A stretch of DNA of 64,000 nt from the NCBI GenBank assembly GCA_023251135.1, contig JAHEZJ010000011.1, positions 1-64,000 of the forward strand, in the 5' to 3' direction. The DNA is from Flavobacterium sp. (GTDB lineage: Bacteria > Bacteroidota > Bacteroidia > Flavobacteriales > Flavobacteriaceae). A model generated the notes under the pieces. That model worked only from the letters and a program-made list of their open reading frames with translations, had not been told where the DNA came from and did not search any database. How positions within the stretch are numbered: position 1 is the stretch's first letter; each line of letters begins with the position of its first letter. The translations under genes and the position numbers were made by a program. Of the stretch, positions 28,414 to 37,479 are shown piece after piece.

Positions 28414-28881
28414 ATGAAAAAAATATTTTTAATAACACTGTTTTTAACCGGGGCATTTGCAACACAGGCACAAGAGCTAAAATGGTATACAGATGTCAAA
28501 GAAGCAATCACCATAAGTAATAAGGAAAAAAAACCTTTGTTGATGTTTTTTACCGGAAGCGACTGGTGTGGATGGTGTATTCGTTTGCAGAATGAAGTTT
28601 TAAAAACAGCTGAATTCAAAAAATGGGCAACCGAAAATGTGGTTTTAGTGGAGCTTGATTATCCAAGAAGAACACCACAGACGCCGGAGCTTAAAAATCA
28701 GAATAATGAATTGCAGCAAGCATTCGGAATTCAGGGATTCCCTACTATTTATTTTACAAGCGCTGAATCCAAAGACGGCAAAGTCAATTTTAAAGGACTG
28801 GGTCAGACAGGATACGTGGCGGGAGGTCCGACTGCCTGGTTAACAGTTGCGGAAGGAATTGTACATCCGAAAAAATCTTAA
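28414..28881 (+). CDS. Secreted thioredoxin-fold protein with CGWC motif
   Basis: A 155-residue exported thioredoxin-like protein (signal peptide MKKIFLITLFLTGAFATQAQ). The redox motif is Cys52-Gly-Trp-Cys55 within TGSDWCGWCIRLQNEV, and the cis-proline loop reads QGFPTIYF. It belongs to the thioredoxin_7/DsbD-gamma-like group, which works in the periplasm as a disulfide reductase. The ATG at 28414 starts the signal peptide; an upstream in-frame start at 28384 overlaps the possible promoter. Two paralogues without the cysteines follow. Confidence 0.9.
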   Translation: MKKIFLITLFLTGAFATQAQELKWYTDVKEAITISNKEKKPLLMFFTGSDWCGWCIRLQNEVLKTAEFKKWATENVVLVELDYPRRTPQTPELKNQNNELQQAFGIQGFPTIYFTSAESKDGKVNFKGLGQTGYVAGGPTAWLTVAEGIVHPKKS

Positions 28882-28912
28882 ACTAAATACCCCGTTACAA
28901 TTATAGTTCAGA

Positions 28913-28946
28913 AAACTCCTTGCCTTTTTGGTAAGGAGTTTTTTTG
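28913..28946 (+). terminator. Intrinsic terminator after the CGWC thioredoxin-like gene
   Basis: AAACTCCTTGCC pairs with GGTAAGGAGTTT around a short T-rich loop, followed by a T run. Confidence 0.85.
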
Positions 28947-29046
28947 TTTAGTAGGAAAAAGGAATTACCGATTTTACACTTATTAAGCATTTGATATTTA
29001 ATTTTAGTTAAAAAAGTATATAATGTATTTTTTGTATTAATAAAAA

Positions 29047-29076
29047 TTGGAAAATTAAAATATTATGTTAATTTCG
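29047..29076 (+). promoter_or_regulatory. Promoter of the first motif-less thioredoxin-like gene
   Basis: TTG (29047-29049), 19-base spacer ending TATTATGT, TAATTTCG (29069-29076). The same spacing and spacer end recur at 29769-29798 ahead of the paralogue, so the promoter was duplicated with the gene. Confidence 0.7.
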
Positions 29077-29107
29077 TCTCGATAATCTAACCAAAAACCA
29101 ATTTAAT

Positions 29108-29560
29108 ATGACCAAAAAAATACTTATCCTACTATTTTTTTTCGGTTCAATTTTTATGCAGGCACAGAACTTAGTTTGGAAAACGAACATGACGGATGCA
29201 ATTGCACTTAGTAATGAACAGAAAAAACCAATGCTAATTTTATTCACTGCCTCAGGTGTACCGGAAAATCTTCAAAACGAAATTTTCAAAACTCCCGATT
29301 TTGCGGTTTGGTCACGCGACAACGTTATTCTCGTAAAGCTTGATTTGTCTGACAGTACTGCCGATGAAAGTGATAAAGAGCAAAAACTCAAACTAAAAGC
29401 TGCTTTTGGAGTAGAGGACTTACCCGAAGTATGTTTTGCAAGCGCCTCGATCAGAAAAAATAAAACCACCTTTAGCGCCTTAGGAAAAATTTCGTATAAA
29501 CCGGGTGGTGCAAAAGCCTGGATTGCCGAATCAAATGCAATACTACATTCAAGCGAATGA
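29108..29560 (+). CDS. Thioredoxin-fold protein lacking the CxxC motif (paralogue 1)
   Basis: A 150-residue exported protein (signal peptide to FMQAQ) clearly related to the upstream CGWC protein: both have a W-x-T-D/N-M/V start, KKPMLILFTASG, and an LQNE helix. The redox loop is shortened by three residues and reads SGVPENLQNE, so both cysteines are absent. The cis-proline region is EDLPEVCFASAS. The C terminus (GGAKAWIAESNAIL) matches the next paralogue. Without cysteines it cannot be a thiol reductase; a binding or chaperone-like role is possible. It has its own promoter and terminator. Confidence 0.82.
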   Translation: MTKKILILLFFFGSIFMQAQNLVWKTNMTDAIALSNEQKKPMLILFTASGVPENLQNEIFKTPDFAVWSRDNVILVKLDLSDSTADESDKEQKLKLKAAFGVEDLPEVCFASASIRKNKTTFSALGKISYKPGGAKAWIAESNAILHSSE

Positions 29561-29598
29561 TAAAATTTAAATTAAGTTTCTTAGTTTAATTTGTAGAT

Positions 29599-29635
29599 TC
29601 CCTTTTTGCTCTCGGGTGAGAAGGGTTTTTTTTTG
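29599..29635 (+). terminator. Intrinsic terminator after paralogue 1
   Basis: CCCTT...CTC pairs with GAG...AAGGG across a TCGG loop, followed by T9. Confidence 0.7.
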
Positions 29636-29768
29636 AAACAGTTAGTACTGTTAATCAGTGATTTTGTCATTTAAAAGCGAATATTTTTTAGTTTTCTTAA
29701 AAATTTATGACTTTATTAATGAATTTGAATTTTTGTTATTTTTTTTATCGCTTTTGTTTAAATATATC

Positions 29769-29798
29769 TTGTTTGGTAAAGATATTATGTTAATTTCG
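29769..29798 (+). promoter_or_regulatory. Promoter of the second motif-less thioredoxin-like gene
   Basis: TTG (29769-29771), 19-base spacer ending TATTATGT, TAATTTCG (29791-29798). The leader ends with the same bases before the ATG (CCAATTTAAT) as the first paralogue. Confidence 0.7.
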
Positions 29799-29829
29799 TT
29801 GCATTAACCTACTTAAAAACCAATTTAAT

Positions 29830-30276
29830 ATGACCCGAAAACTACTTATCTTATTGTTCTTTTTAGGTGCGTTTGGTCTGCATTCACAAAACCTAATTTG
29901 GAAGACAGATATGAATGATGCCATCATGGCAAGTGACACACAAAAACGGCCTTTGTTGATTTTTTTTACAACTGCGGGGGCTCCACAGAGAATGCAGAGT
30001 GAAATTTTTGTTACGCCTGATTTTGCAGTATGGTCGCGTGATAATGTTATTTTAGTAAAACTTGATCTGTCTGATACTTCCGTGTCTGATGTGGTAAAAG
30101 AGCAAAATCTGAAACTAAAAAATGCTTTAGGCATTGCAGAACTCCCACAAGTATGTCTTTTGATGGCTTCCGTCCGAAAAGGCAAAACCACCTTTAACAA
30201 TCTAGGACTGGTTCCTTATAGACAGGGAGGCGCAAAAACGTGGATAGCAGATGCAAATCTAATTTTGAATCCATAA
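29830..30276 (+). CDS. Thioredoxin-fold protein lacking the CxxC motif (paralogue 2)
   Basis: A 148-residue tandem copy of the preceding gene. Signal peptide MTRKLLILLFFLGAFGLHSQ, then the same fold with the redox loop replaced by TAGAPQRMQSEIF. A central block of about 21 residues beginning TPDFAVWSRDN is identical in the two copies, while the rest has diverged, which argues for selection on that segment. The cis-proline region is AELPQVCLLMAS. Its transcript probably ends at the hairpin at 30385-30424, inside the convergent comEC gene. Confidence 0.82.
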   Translation: MTRKLLILLFFLGAFGLHSQNLIWKTDMNDAIMASDTQKRPLLIFFTTAGAPQRMQSEIFVTPDFAVWSRDNVILVKLDLSDTSVSDVVKEQNLKLKNALGIAELPQVCLLMASVRKGKTTFNNLGLVPYRQGGAKTWIADANLILNP

Positions 30277-30364
30277 GCTTTTTTGCTTGTTGAAAGCGAA
30301 GGCTGTAAAAGTATTCCGCTCTTAAGAATAGGCCTGTTGGTCTTTTCGCGAGCTGTTACCCAGC

Positions 30365-32404
30365 TTATTCAGTTAAAGAATAGAATCCCTTTTCGGCTGT
30401 AGCATGAAAAGGGATCTTTTTTTTAGTACAGCTGCCTTTCCAGATTTTCTGAATAGCGTAAGCATTCGATCCGTCAGCGATTATAATTTTCGGATGTACC
30501 ATTTGTAAAACGCGATCTAAGTTTATTTTTGGAGACTGGACCAGCAGCAGTATGTCCGGTTGAATTTTACTTTCGTAAATTCCGGAACTATCGATCACTA
30601 AGATTTTTTTACCATTAAAAAACAGCAGATTTTTCATCTTGGAGGTAGTGTTTAGTTTGCCGAAGTTTCCCACCAAATACGAGTTCAGAAGAGTTGCTTC
30701 TGGCTTTTGAAGCAGTACAGTATCATTTGAATAGACCTTGATCGTGCTGCCTTTTCTTTCCGAAATTAGAGAGCTTTTCTTTAGGTGGTAAACAATCATC
30801 TCCTGGTTGGTCTTTGTTTCTCTTTTGGTATAAAGTAAAGAAATTTGAAAGGTGATAATAGAAATCAGTACAGCGAACGTGGTAGTATAATTGATTTTCT
30901 TGCCCCAAATAGTGGCTGTAATAACGATAAAATAAGAAGTAATCAAAAGATAGAAATTAAAGCTAACATCGCGTACAACAAACCATTCAAGCGAAGCAAT
31001 GTGATGAATCGTAAGGTTTAAAAGAAAAATACTTTTTTCGAATATCTCAATTAAAAATAGAGGCGGGGGGAGAAAAATGGCAAGAAAGAGGACGATAATT
31101 CCGGCGATCATTATAAAAGACAAAATTGGAATTACAACAATATTGGTCACAAAAAACAAACCCGGAAACTGATGAAAGTAATACAAACAAAGCGGTAAAG
31201 TGCCTATCTGAGCAGCAAAGGAAACGGTTAGCGCATTCCAGAGGAATTTTGAAATTTGGAGCTTTGGAGACCACACATTTTTTAACAAAGGCTGCAGCCA
31301 AAAAATAAAAAACAAGGCAAGATAACTGAGCTGAAAACCAACATCAAACAAAAAATACGGTTCGAAGAGCAGAATTAAGAGCAGAGAAACCAATAAAGTG
31401 TGGTAAACACTACCCGCTCTTCTAAGGTGGTTGCCCACAGCCAGAAAGGAAAACATAACAACTGAGCGTAATACCGACGGAGACAAGCCGGAGAGTACTG
31501 CAAAAAGAGAAAGAGCCAGCAGGATCGAAACTAATTTTAGTAAAGAACCTTTTCGGGTATTGGGAATCGGTTTTAGAATAAAATGGATAAACAGCATGAT
31601 AAAACCAACATGCAGCCCGGAAACGGACAAAATGTGTGTGGCTCCTGAGAATTGATAATCCTGAATAAGATCGTTTGAAATTTCTTGCCGCTGTCCCAAA
31701 ATAAGCGCAAGTGCCACATCCATTTCTGTTTCATTAAAACCAGCTTTTTTCAGATTGTTATAGATTCTGGAATGTAAGCGGCCCGAATAGTACCAAATGT
31801 CCGTTTGAAGTTTTTTGCTCACCGAAATTTCTGCCGTATGCAGATATACCTGAGCATAAATCTGTTTGTCCGAAAGGTGCTTTTTATAGTCAAACTGATT
31901 TGGGTTTTTATTTGAGTTATTGCGTTGTAAGAGGATTTTGGCTTTTAGGATATTCCCAATAATAATGGGCCTTGTCGTGCTGTCCTTTTGAATGTTTACG
32001 AGAATTTTTCCGGTGAAATTCCTGTTGTTGATGGTTTTAACTAGGGCAGTATAGCGATCGTTGTAGGCATTGCTTTTTAATTTTTCGCGTATGACAAAAG
32101 TAATAGTCTGAGGTGCGGTAAAAGCTTCCTTGTTGTGTGTATAATTGGATTTTTGAAGCCATTCGGTGTGGAATAAAAGTGTTGCAGCACCCATAAAAAA
32201 GGAAACCCAATAAGTGCTTATTCCGAAAAATAGCAACAGCTTTTTATGTTTTGGAATCGAAAAATAAACTAGTAAAAAAGCACTAAAACCAATGAGAAAG
32301 CCTGAAACCACCACCTGAAATGCCGGTACACCATAATACGAAACCAAAATGCCGCAAATAAACGAGAGGGTAATTTTAGTCAAAGGGAAATCTAATACTT
32401 TCAT
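30365..32404 (-). CDS. comEC: ComEC/Rec2-family DNA-uptake membrane protein
   Basis: A 679-residue multi-pass protein. The N-terminal part (residues 1-200) has early helices and a DUF4131-like OB-fold; the central competence domain starts near 215 (DVALALILGQRQEIS, then FSGATHILSVSGLHVGFIML), the most conserved block of the family; several helices follow. ComEC forms the inner-membrane channel for single-stranded DNA during natural transformation. The C-terminal region (about 540-679) resembles the metallo-beta-lactamase-like part in position but shows no HxHxDH motif, so nuclease activity is not expected. The last gene of the surE-lpxB-NlpC-comEC run. Confidence 0.9.
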   Translation of the reverse strand: MKVLDFPLTKITLSFICGILVSYYGVPAFQVVVSGFLIGFSAFLLVYFSIPKHKKLLLFFGISTYWVSFFMGAATLLFHTEWLQKSNYTHNKEAFTAPQTITFVIREKLKSNAYNDRYTALVKTINNRNFTGKILVNIQKDSTTRPIIIGNILKAKILLQRNNSNKNPNQFDYKKHLSDKQIYAQVYLHTAEISVSKKLQTDIWYYSGRLHSRIYNNLKKAGFNETEMDVALALILGQRQEISNDLIQDYQFSGATHILSVSGLHVGFIMLFIHFILKPIPNTRKGSLLKLVSILLALSLFAVLSGLSPSVLRSVVMFSFLAVGNHLRRAGSVYHTLLVSLLLILLFEPYFLFDVGFQLSYLALFFIFWLQPLLKNVWSPKLQISKFLWNALTVSFAAQIGTLPLCLYYFHQFPGLFFVTNIVVIPILSFIMIAGIIVLFLAIFLPPPLFLIEIFEKSIFLLNLTIHHIASLEWFVVRDVSFNFYLLITSYFIVITATIWGKKINYTTTFAVLISIITFQISLLYTKRETKTNQEMIVYHLKKSSLISERKGSTIKVYSNDTVLLQKPEATLLNSYLVGNFGKLNTTSKMKNLLFFNGKKILVIDSSGIYESKIQPDILLLVQSPKINLDRVLQMVHPKIIIADGSNAYAIQKIWKGSCTKKKIPFHATAEKGFYSLTE
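30385..30424 (+). terminator. Forward terminator inside the 3' end of comEC
   Basis: ATCCCTTTTC (30385-30394) and GAAAAGGGAT (30406-30415) form a perfect 10-base stem with an 11-base loop, followed by C and T8 on the plus strand. It lies 109 bases after the stop of the second thioredoxin-like paralogue and within the coding end of the convergent comEC gene. Confidence 0.75.
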
Positions 32405-32450
32405 AAGTTAAAAGTATTAAATTATTTGTAAGAAAAAGAATATGGTTTTG

Positions 32451-32936
32451 TTATTCGATTACCCTGTTGATTTGAGTAAATGAATTTTGGTAGTAAGCTT
32501 CTTTGGTTGATGAAATGATCACTCCTTTAGAGGTGGAAGAATGAACAAATTTAATTTCGTCTGACTTTACTTCTACAATCAGTCCAACATGATTGATTTG
32601 TTTGCTTCTGTTGGTTTTAAAGAAAATTAAATCGCCTTTGCGGGCATCATTAAACTTAATTACCCTGCCCACTTTGGCCTGTTCAAAAGAATTTCGGGGT
32701 AGTTTTATATTTTCTGATTCAAAGGTGGTAAACACCAGTCCCGAGCAGTCATAACCACTTTTTGTTGTACCGCCTGCTTTGTATCGTACTCCGATATTGT
32801 CTGTGGCGTGCTCAATTAAATGAGTAACAGTATACTTGTTCTCGCGCTTCGTTTCCTTATTGTTCACCGCTGTTGAAGCCGATTTACAAGAAGCAAGAAG
32901 GACGATGACGAGTAGTAAAAGAGCTGCTTTTTTCAA
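32451..32936 (-). CDS. NlpC/P60 (C40) family lipoprotein peptidase
   Basis: A 161-residue lipoprotein (signal peptide then VLLASC, Cys17) with an NlpC/P60 domain. Catalytic Cys is in GYDCSGLVFTTF, His in INHVGLIVEV, and the third polar residue probably in KFVHSSTSKG. C40 enzymes cut peptidoglycan stem peptides, typically gamma-D-Glu-diaminopimelate bonds. The start codon is TTG at 32936; no ATG gives the lipoprotein signal. It follows lpxB by 12 bases and precedes comEC by 46. Confidence 0.9.
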   Translation of the reverse strand: MKKAALLLLVIVLLASCKSASTAVNNKETKRENKYTVTHLIEHATDNIGVRYKAGGTTKSGYDCSGLVFTTFESENIKLPRNSFEQAKVGRVIKFNDARKGDLIFFKTNRSKQINHVGLIVEVKSDEIKFVHSSTSKGVIISSTKEAYYQNSFTQINRVIE

Positions 32937-32948
32937 ATCAAAAAGGGA

Positions 32949-34067
32949 TTAAACGTTTTTTAAGTCAGCAACAATAAGCTTTGCAGTTTTTTTACTGGCG
33001 CCTACTCCGCCCAGTTTTTGCTCCAGGATGTCATAATTTTTTAGCAATTTTTCACGATAATCAGGAGATAGCAATTTCTGCAGTTCTTCTTTAATTCGTT
33101 TGGTATTGCATTCATCCTGAATTAATTCTGTAACCACTTCTTTATCCATGATTAAATTAACAAGCGAAATGTATTTTAGCGTAATGATGCATTTTGCAAT
33201 CTGATAGGAAATAGTACTTCCTTTGTAGCAAACTACCTCAGGAACTTTAAAAAGAGCCGTTTCTAAGGTAGCTGTTCCGGAGGTTACCAGAGCTGCCGTT
33301 GAAGAACGCAACAAATCGTATGTTTTATTCGAAATAAATTTGATGTTTTTATTGCTGATAAATTGCTGATAAAACTCAAAATCCTGACTTGGAGCACCTG
33401 CAATTACAAATTCATAGTCTTGAAAATCATCGACTACACTAAGCATAACACTCAGCATTTTTGTAATTTCCTGTTGACGGCTTCCGGGTAAAACGGCTAT
33501 AATTGGTTTTTTACCCAATTGGTTGTCTTTTCTGAAGGTCGTTTCATCAAACGAAGGCTGATTCTGAATCGCATCAATTAGAGGATGACCCACAAAATCA
33601 ACCGGAAAATGATGCTTGTCTTCGTAAAAACTTTTTTCGAAAGGTAAGATCACAAACATCTTGTCGATATCCTGTTTGATTGCCTTAATGCGGTTTTCTT
33701 TCCACGCCCAGATTTGTGGCGAAATATAATAATGCGTTTTGTAATGTAAAGCTTTGGCCCATTTGGCAATACGCATATTAAAACCCGGATAGTCTATAAA
33801 GATCAGAACATCAGGCTGGAAAGCGGTAATGTCTTTTTTGCAAATTTTAATATTGTTTAAAATCGTTTTCAAATTGAAAAGAACTTCAACAAATCCCATG
33901 AAAGCCAGTTCGCGGTAATGTTTTACCAGAGTTCCGCCGGCTTTTTGCATTAAATCACCACCCCAAAATCTAATTTCTGCCTGAGGATCTTCCTCGTATA
34001 AGGCTTTCATTAAATTAGAACCATGTAAATCTCCTGACGCTTCACCAGCTATTATGTAGTATTTCAT
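32949..34067 (-). CDS. lpxB: Lipid-A-disaccharide synthase
   Basis: A 372-residue GT19 glycosyltransferase joining UDP-2,3-diacylglucosamine and lipid X into the lipid A disaccharide. It starts MKYYIIAGEASGDLHGSNL, the family's N-terminal signature; further blocks are FWGGDLMQKAGG, FIDYPGFNMRIAKWAK, YYISPQIWAWKENR, VLPGSRQQEI and TSGTATLETAL. Full length for the family. It works at the inner face of the cytoplasmic membrane. It follows surE by 143 bases. Confidence 0.97.
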   Translation of the reverse strand: MKYYIIAGEASGDLHGSNLMKALYEEDPQAEIRFWGGDLMQKAGGTLVKHYRELAFMGFVEVLFNLKTILNNIKICKKDITAFQPDVLIFIDYPGFNMRIAKWAKALHYKTHYYISPQIWAWKENRIKAIKQDIDKMFVILPFEKSFYEDKHHFPVDFVGHPLIDAIQNQPSFDETTFRKDNQLGKKPIIAVLPGSRQQEITKMLSVMLSVVDDFQDYEFVIAGAPSQDFEFYQQFISNKNIKFISNKTYDLLRSSTAALVTSGTATLETALFKVPEVVCYKGSTISYQIAKCIITLKYISLVNLIMDKEVVTELIQDECNTKRIKEELQKLLSPDYREKLLKNYDILEQKLGGVGASKKTAKLIVADLKNV

Positions 34068-34210
34068 ATTGATTTTTTTGAAAGTGTGTTTCCAACTTTA
34101 CACACAAAAGAATTTTTGCAGCACAAAGATAAGATTTAAATAAACAAAGTTGAAATCGCCGGAACAATGACTGCTAAAACAACGCCTCTGATCCTAAATT
34201 CGCGGTTTTT

Positions 34211-34990
34211 TTATTCATTTAATTTCCACGTATTGAGCTGCTGCATAGCATGATGTGCAGTTAAATCAAATTGCACCGGAACAACCGAAATATATCCGTT
34301 TTCTAAAGCCCATTCATCGGTATCCTCGCCCTGATCTTCGTTAGTGAATTTTCCGGTAAGCCAGTAATAATCTTTCCCGAATGGAGTTTGTCTTTTGTCA
34401 AACTTCTGTGCGTAGTAAGCTTTCGCCTGACGGCAAATTTTTATTCCTTTAATTTCTTCTTCTTTTAATTTCGGAAAATTTACATTTAAAACCACACCAG
34501 GTGGCAGCTTGTTTTCCAGCGTTTCCAAAGTAATCTTTCTAACGAACGACTTGATCGGTTCAAAATCGGCATTCCAGTCAAAATCCAGTAAAGAAAAACC
34601 AATTGCCTGAATGCCCTCTATTCCCGCTTCTACTGCAGCACTCATCGTACCTGAATAAATGACATTAATAGACGAATTCGATCCGTGATTAATTCCCGAA
34701 ACGCACAAGTCTGGTTTTCTTTTTAAAATTTCATTGACCGCCAGTTTGACACAGTCTACAGGGGTTCCGGAGCAGCTGTATTCGGTTACCACGTCTTCTT
34801 CTTTAGAAATTTTGTCAAGAAACAGCGTATTGTTTATCGTAATGGCATGACCCATGGCACTCTGAGGTTTGTCCGGTGCCACCACCACTACTTCGCCAAT
34901 CGTTTCCATTACACTTATTAAAGCTCTGATACCGGGAGCTAAAATGCCATCATCGTTGGTCACTAATATTAGGGGTTTCTCATTTTTCAT
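34211..34990 (-). CDS. surE: 5'/3'-nucleotidase SurE
   Basis: A 259-residue SurE phosphatase that removes phosphate from nucleoside monophosphates and short polyphosphates. The metal site is in ILVTNDDGILAPGI near the N terminus, with the partner block VSGINHGSNSSINVIYSGTMSAAVE; the SAMGHAIT region is also normal. It is the first gene of the surE-lpxB-NlpC-comEC run and is divergent from the tail-specific protease gene. Confidence 0.97.
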   Translation of the reverse strand: MKNEKPLILVTNDDGILAPGIRALISVMETIGEVVVVAPDKPQSAMGHAITINNTLFLDKISKEEDVVTEYSCSGTPVDCVKLAVNEILKRKPDLCVSGINHGSNSSINVIYSGTMSAAVEAGIEGIQAIGFSLLDFDWNADFEPIKSFVRKITLETLENKLPPGVVLNVNFPKLKEEEIKGIKICRQAKAYYAQKFDKRQTPFGKDYYWLTGKFTNEDQGEDTDEWALENGYISVVPVQFDLTAHHAMQQLNTWKLNE

Positions 34991-35191
34991 GCTAAAATCG
35001 TAAGGTTATATAAGGGTATTAAGCAAATGTAGTGACAGATTTTGGTAGAATACGAACAAATAAACCAAAATTTGTCAACTAATTTGAAGAAGATTTTTGC
35101 GCATCAAACATTTTTATATCTTTAACAAAAAATTATAGCGGGCTTGGCTTTATTGGCACAGTTTTTACCGTAACTTAGATTAAAAAATTTG

Positions 35192-37375
35192 ATGAATGCT
35201 ATTATTAAGTTTATGAAAAGAAATTATAAAATACTTATAGCCGTATTATGCTTGTCATTGACTTTGTTTGCTTTTAAGATAAATGCAGACAAATCAGTAG
35301 ATCCGGACCCGAATAGAGATAAAACACTTTTGGAATTATTAGCATTTGTTATTGAAAAAGGACACTACAGTCCGGCAGAAATAAATGACGAGTTTTCTAA
35401 AGGAATTTTTAAAGATTATATCGAAGCATTAGACCCTTCAAAAAGATTCTTTTTGCAATCTGATATTGATGAATTTAAACAATATGAGTTGCAATTAGAC
35501 GATCAGTTTTTGAATAAAGATTTAACGTTTTTCAATCTTACTTATACAAGATTGATGAAACGAATGGAAGAAAGCAAAAAACGTTATAAGACTATTTTAG
35601 CGCAGCCTTTCAACTACGATGTGGATGAAACTTTTAATGCGGATTACGATAAACTGCCGTATGCAAAAAATACAGCAGAGATTAACGAAAGATGGAGAAA
35701 ACAAATTAAATTGTCTACCCTTTCTTCATTGGTAACCAAACAAAAATTAGAAGAAGATAAAAAGAAAACAGATCCTAATTATAAGGAGAAAACTTTTGAA
35801 ACTTTAGAAAAAGAAACTCGTGAAAGTTCATTAAAATCTTTAGACGACAACTTTAGTTTGATCAAAGATCTGAACAAAGAAGATTGGTTTTCAGTATATG
35901 TAAACTCAATCATGACGCGTTTTGATCCACACACCAGCTATTTTGCACCGGAAGATAAAGACCGTTTTGATGTTAACATCAGTGGAAAATTAGAAGGTAT
36001 TGGAGCAAGATTGACCAAGAAAAATGATTTCACTCAAATCGATGAGTTAATTTCAGGAGGTCCGGCATGGAAAGGAAAACAGCTTGAAGCCGGAGATTTA
36101 ATTTTGAAAGTTGCACAAGGAAACGAAGAGCCTGTAGATGTTGTAGGAATGCGTTTGGATGATGTTGTGAAAAAAATTAAAGGACACAAAGGAACTGAGG
36201 TTAAACTTACAGTTAAAAAAGTAGACGGTACAATTAAGATCATTTCGATCATCAGAGATGTAGTTGAAATTGAAGAAACTTACGCTAAATCGAGTATTGT
36301 AGAAAGAAACGGATTGAAATACGGTGTAATCTATTTACCTAAATTTTATATCGATTTTGAAAATAAAGACGGTCGTGATGCCGGGAAAGACATTGCTCTT
36401 GAAGTAGAAAGACTTAAAAAAGAAGATATAAACGGTATTGTGCTTGATGTACGTGACGATGGAGGTGGATCTTTATCGACTGTAGTGGATATTGCCGGAT
36501 TGTTTATTGAAGAAGGACCAATCGTTCAGGTAAAATCGGCAGGAAAAAAGAAAGAAGTACTATACGACAAAGATAAAAAAGTAGAGTGGGACGGTCCGTT
36601 AGTAATCATGGTAAACAGCTTCTCGGCTTCGGCTTCAGAAATTTTAGCTGCTGCAATTCAGGATTACAAACGTGGAGTGATCATCGGTAGTAAACAAACC
36701 TACGGAAAAGGAACAGTTCAAAATGTACTGGATTTAAATCAGTTTGTGCGTAACGCAAATTATGGAGATCTGGGTGCTTTGAAAATTACAGGACAAAAGT
36801 TTTACAGAATCAATGGAGGTTCAACTCAGTTAGAAGGAGTTCATAGTGATGTGGTAATGCCGGATCGTTATGCTTACTTAAAAATGGGAGAGCGCGATAT
36901 TGACAATGCGATGCCGTGGGATAAAATAGATCCTGCTGATTACAGTACATGGCATTCAAATGGAAATTTCAACAAAGCAATTGAAAGCAGTAGAAACAGA
37001 ATTGCTCAAAATGCGCAATTTAAATTAATTGAAGACAATGCAAAATGGATTGATGTTAAGAATAAAGAGAATACCTATAGCTTAAACATCAAAAGTTTCA
37101 AAGCCACTCAGGAGCAGGTAGAAAATGAAGGTAAAAAATACAAACCAATTTCTGATTACAAAAACAGTCTGGTTTTTAAATCATTGCCTTACGAAGAGCT
37201 TGAAATGAAGAGCGATGCAACGTTAAAAGAGAAAAGAGATGCCTGGCATCAGGCACTATCGAAAGATGTTTATGTTGAAGAAGCATTGAATGTTTTAGAT
37301 GATTTACAAGTTAAAAGTGTGGTGAAAAATACCAACACCACTAAAATCAAAAGAGATAAATTAGTAAAATCTTAG
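35192..37375 (+). CDS. prc: Tail-specific (carboxy-terminal-processing) protease, S41
   Basis: A 727-residue periplasmic protease. A signal-anchor (NYKILIAVLCLSLTLFAF) is followed by a long helical N-terminal region, a PDZ domain at about residues 255-355 (GKLEGIGARLTKKND ... AGDLILKVAQG), the S41 core with nucleophile serine in NSFSASASEIL and general-base lysine in GSKQTYGKGTVQ, and the DUF3340-like C-terminal region typical of Prc. It degrades or trims periplasmic proteins from their C termini. The ATG at 35192 is used; the frame also has TTG at 35189 and a later ATG at 35213 directly before the hydrophobic segment. Confidence 0.94.
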   Translation: MNAIIKFMKRNYKILIAVLCLSLTLFAFKINADKSVDPDPNRDKTLLELLAFVIEKGHYSPAEINDEFSKGIFKDYIEALDPSKRFFLQSDIDEFKQYELQLDDQFLNKDLTFFNLTYTRLMKRMEESKKRYKTILAQPFNYDVDETFNADYDKLPYAKNTAEINERWRKQIKLSTLSSLVTKQKLEEDKKKTDPNYKEKTFETLEKETRESSLKSLDDNFSLIKDLNKEDWFSVYVNSIMTRFDPHTSYFAPEDKDRFDVNISGKLEGIGARLTKKNDFTQIDELISGGPAWKGKQLEAGDLILKVAQGNEEPVDVVGMRLDDVVKKIKGHKGTEVKLTVKKVDGTIKIISIIRDVVEIEETYAKSSIVERNGLKYGVIYLPKFYIDFENKDGRDAGKDIALEVERLKKEDINGIVLDVRDDGGGSLSTVVDIAGLFIEEGPIVQVKSAGKKKEVLYDKDKKVEWDGPLVIMVNSFSASASEILAAAIQDYKRGVIIGSKQTYGKGTVQNVLDLNQFVRNANYGDLGALKITGQKFYRINGGSTQLEGVHSDVVMPDRYAYLKMGERDIDNAMPWDKIDPADYSTWHSNGNFNKAIESSRNRIAQNAQFKLIEDNAKWIDVKNKENTYSLNIKSFKATQEQVENEGKKYKPISDYKNSLVFKSLPYEELEMKSDATLKEKRDAWHQALSKDVYVEEALNVLDDLQVKSVVKNTNTTKIKRDKLVKS

Positions 37376-37400
37376 TTCTTTAGAGGATTAATTTGTTAAG

Positions 37401-37439
37401 AAAACGCTCCAAAAAGTATATTTTTTGGAGCGTTTTTTT
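37401..37439 (+). terminator. Intrinsic terminator after prc
   Basis: AAAACGCTCCAAAAA pairs with TTTTTGGAGCGTTTT, with a small loop and T run. Very strong stem. Confidence 0.9.
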
Positions 37440-37479
37440 GTAATTTAACAGACATCTTAGCAACTAAATATTGAAAAAA

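Noticed and set aside
29790..30200. 136-codon minus-strand open frame opposite the second thioredoxin-like paralogue
   Set aside because: The plus-strand gene has a signal peptide, a paralogue and a promoter; the antisense frame has none of these.
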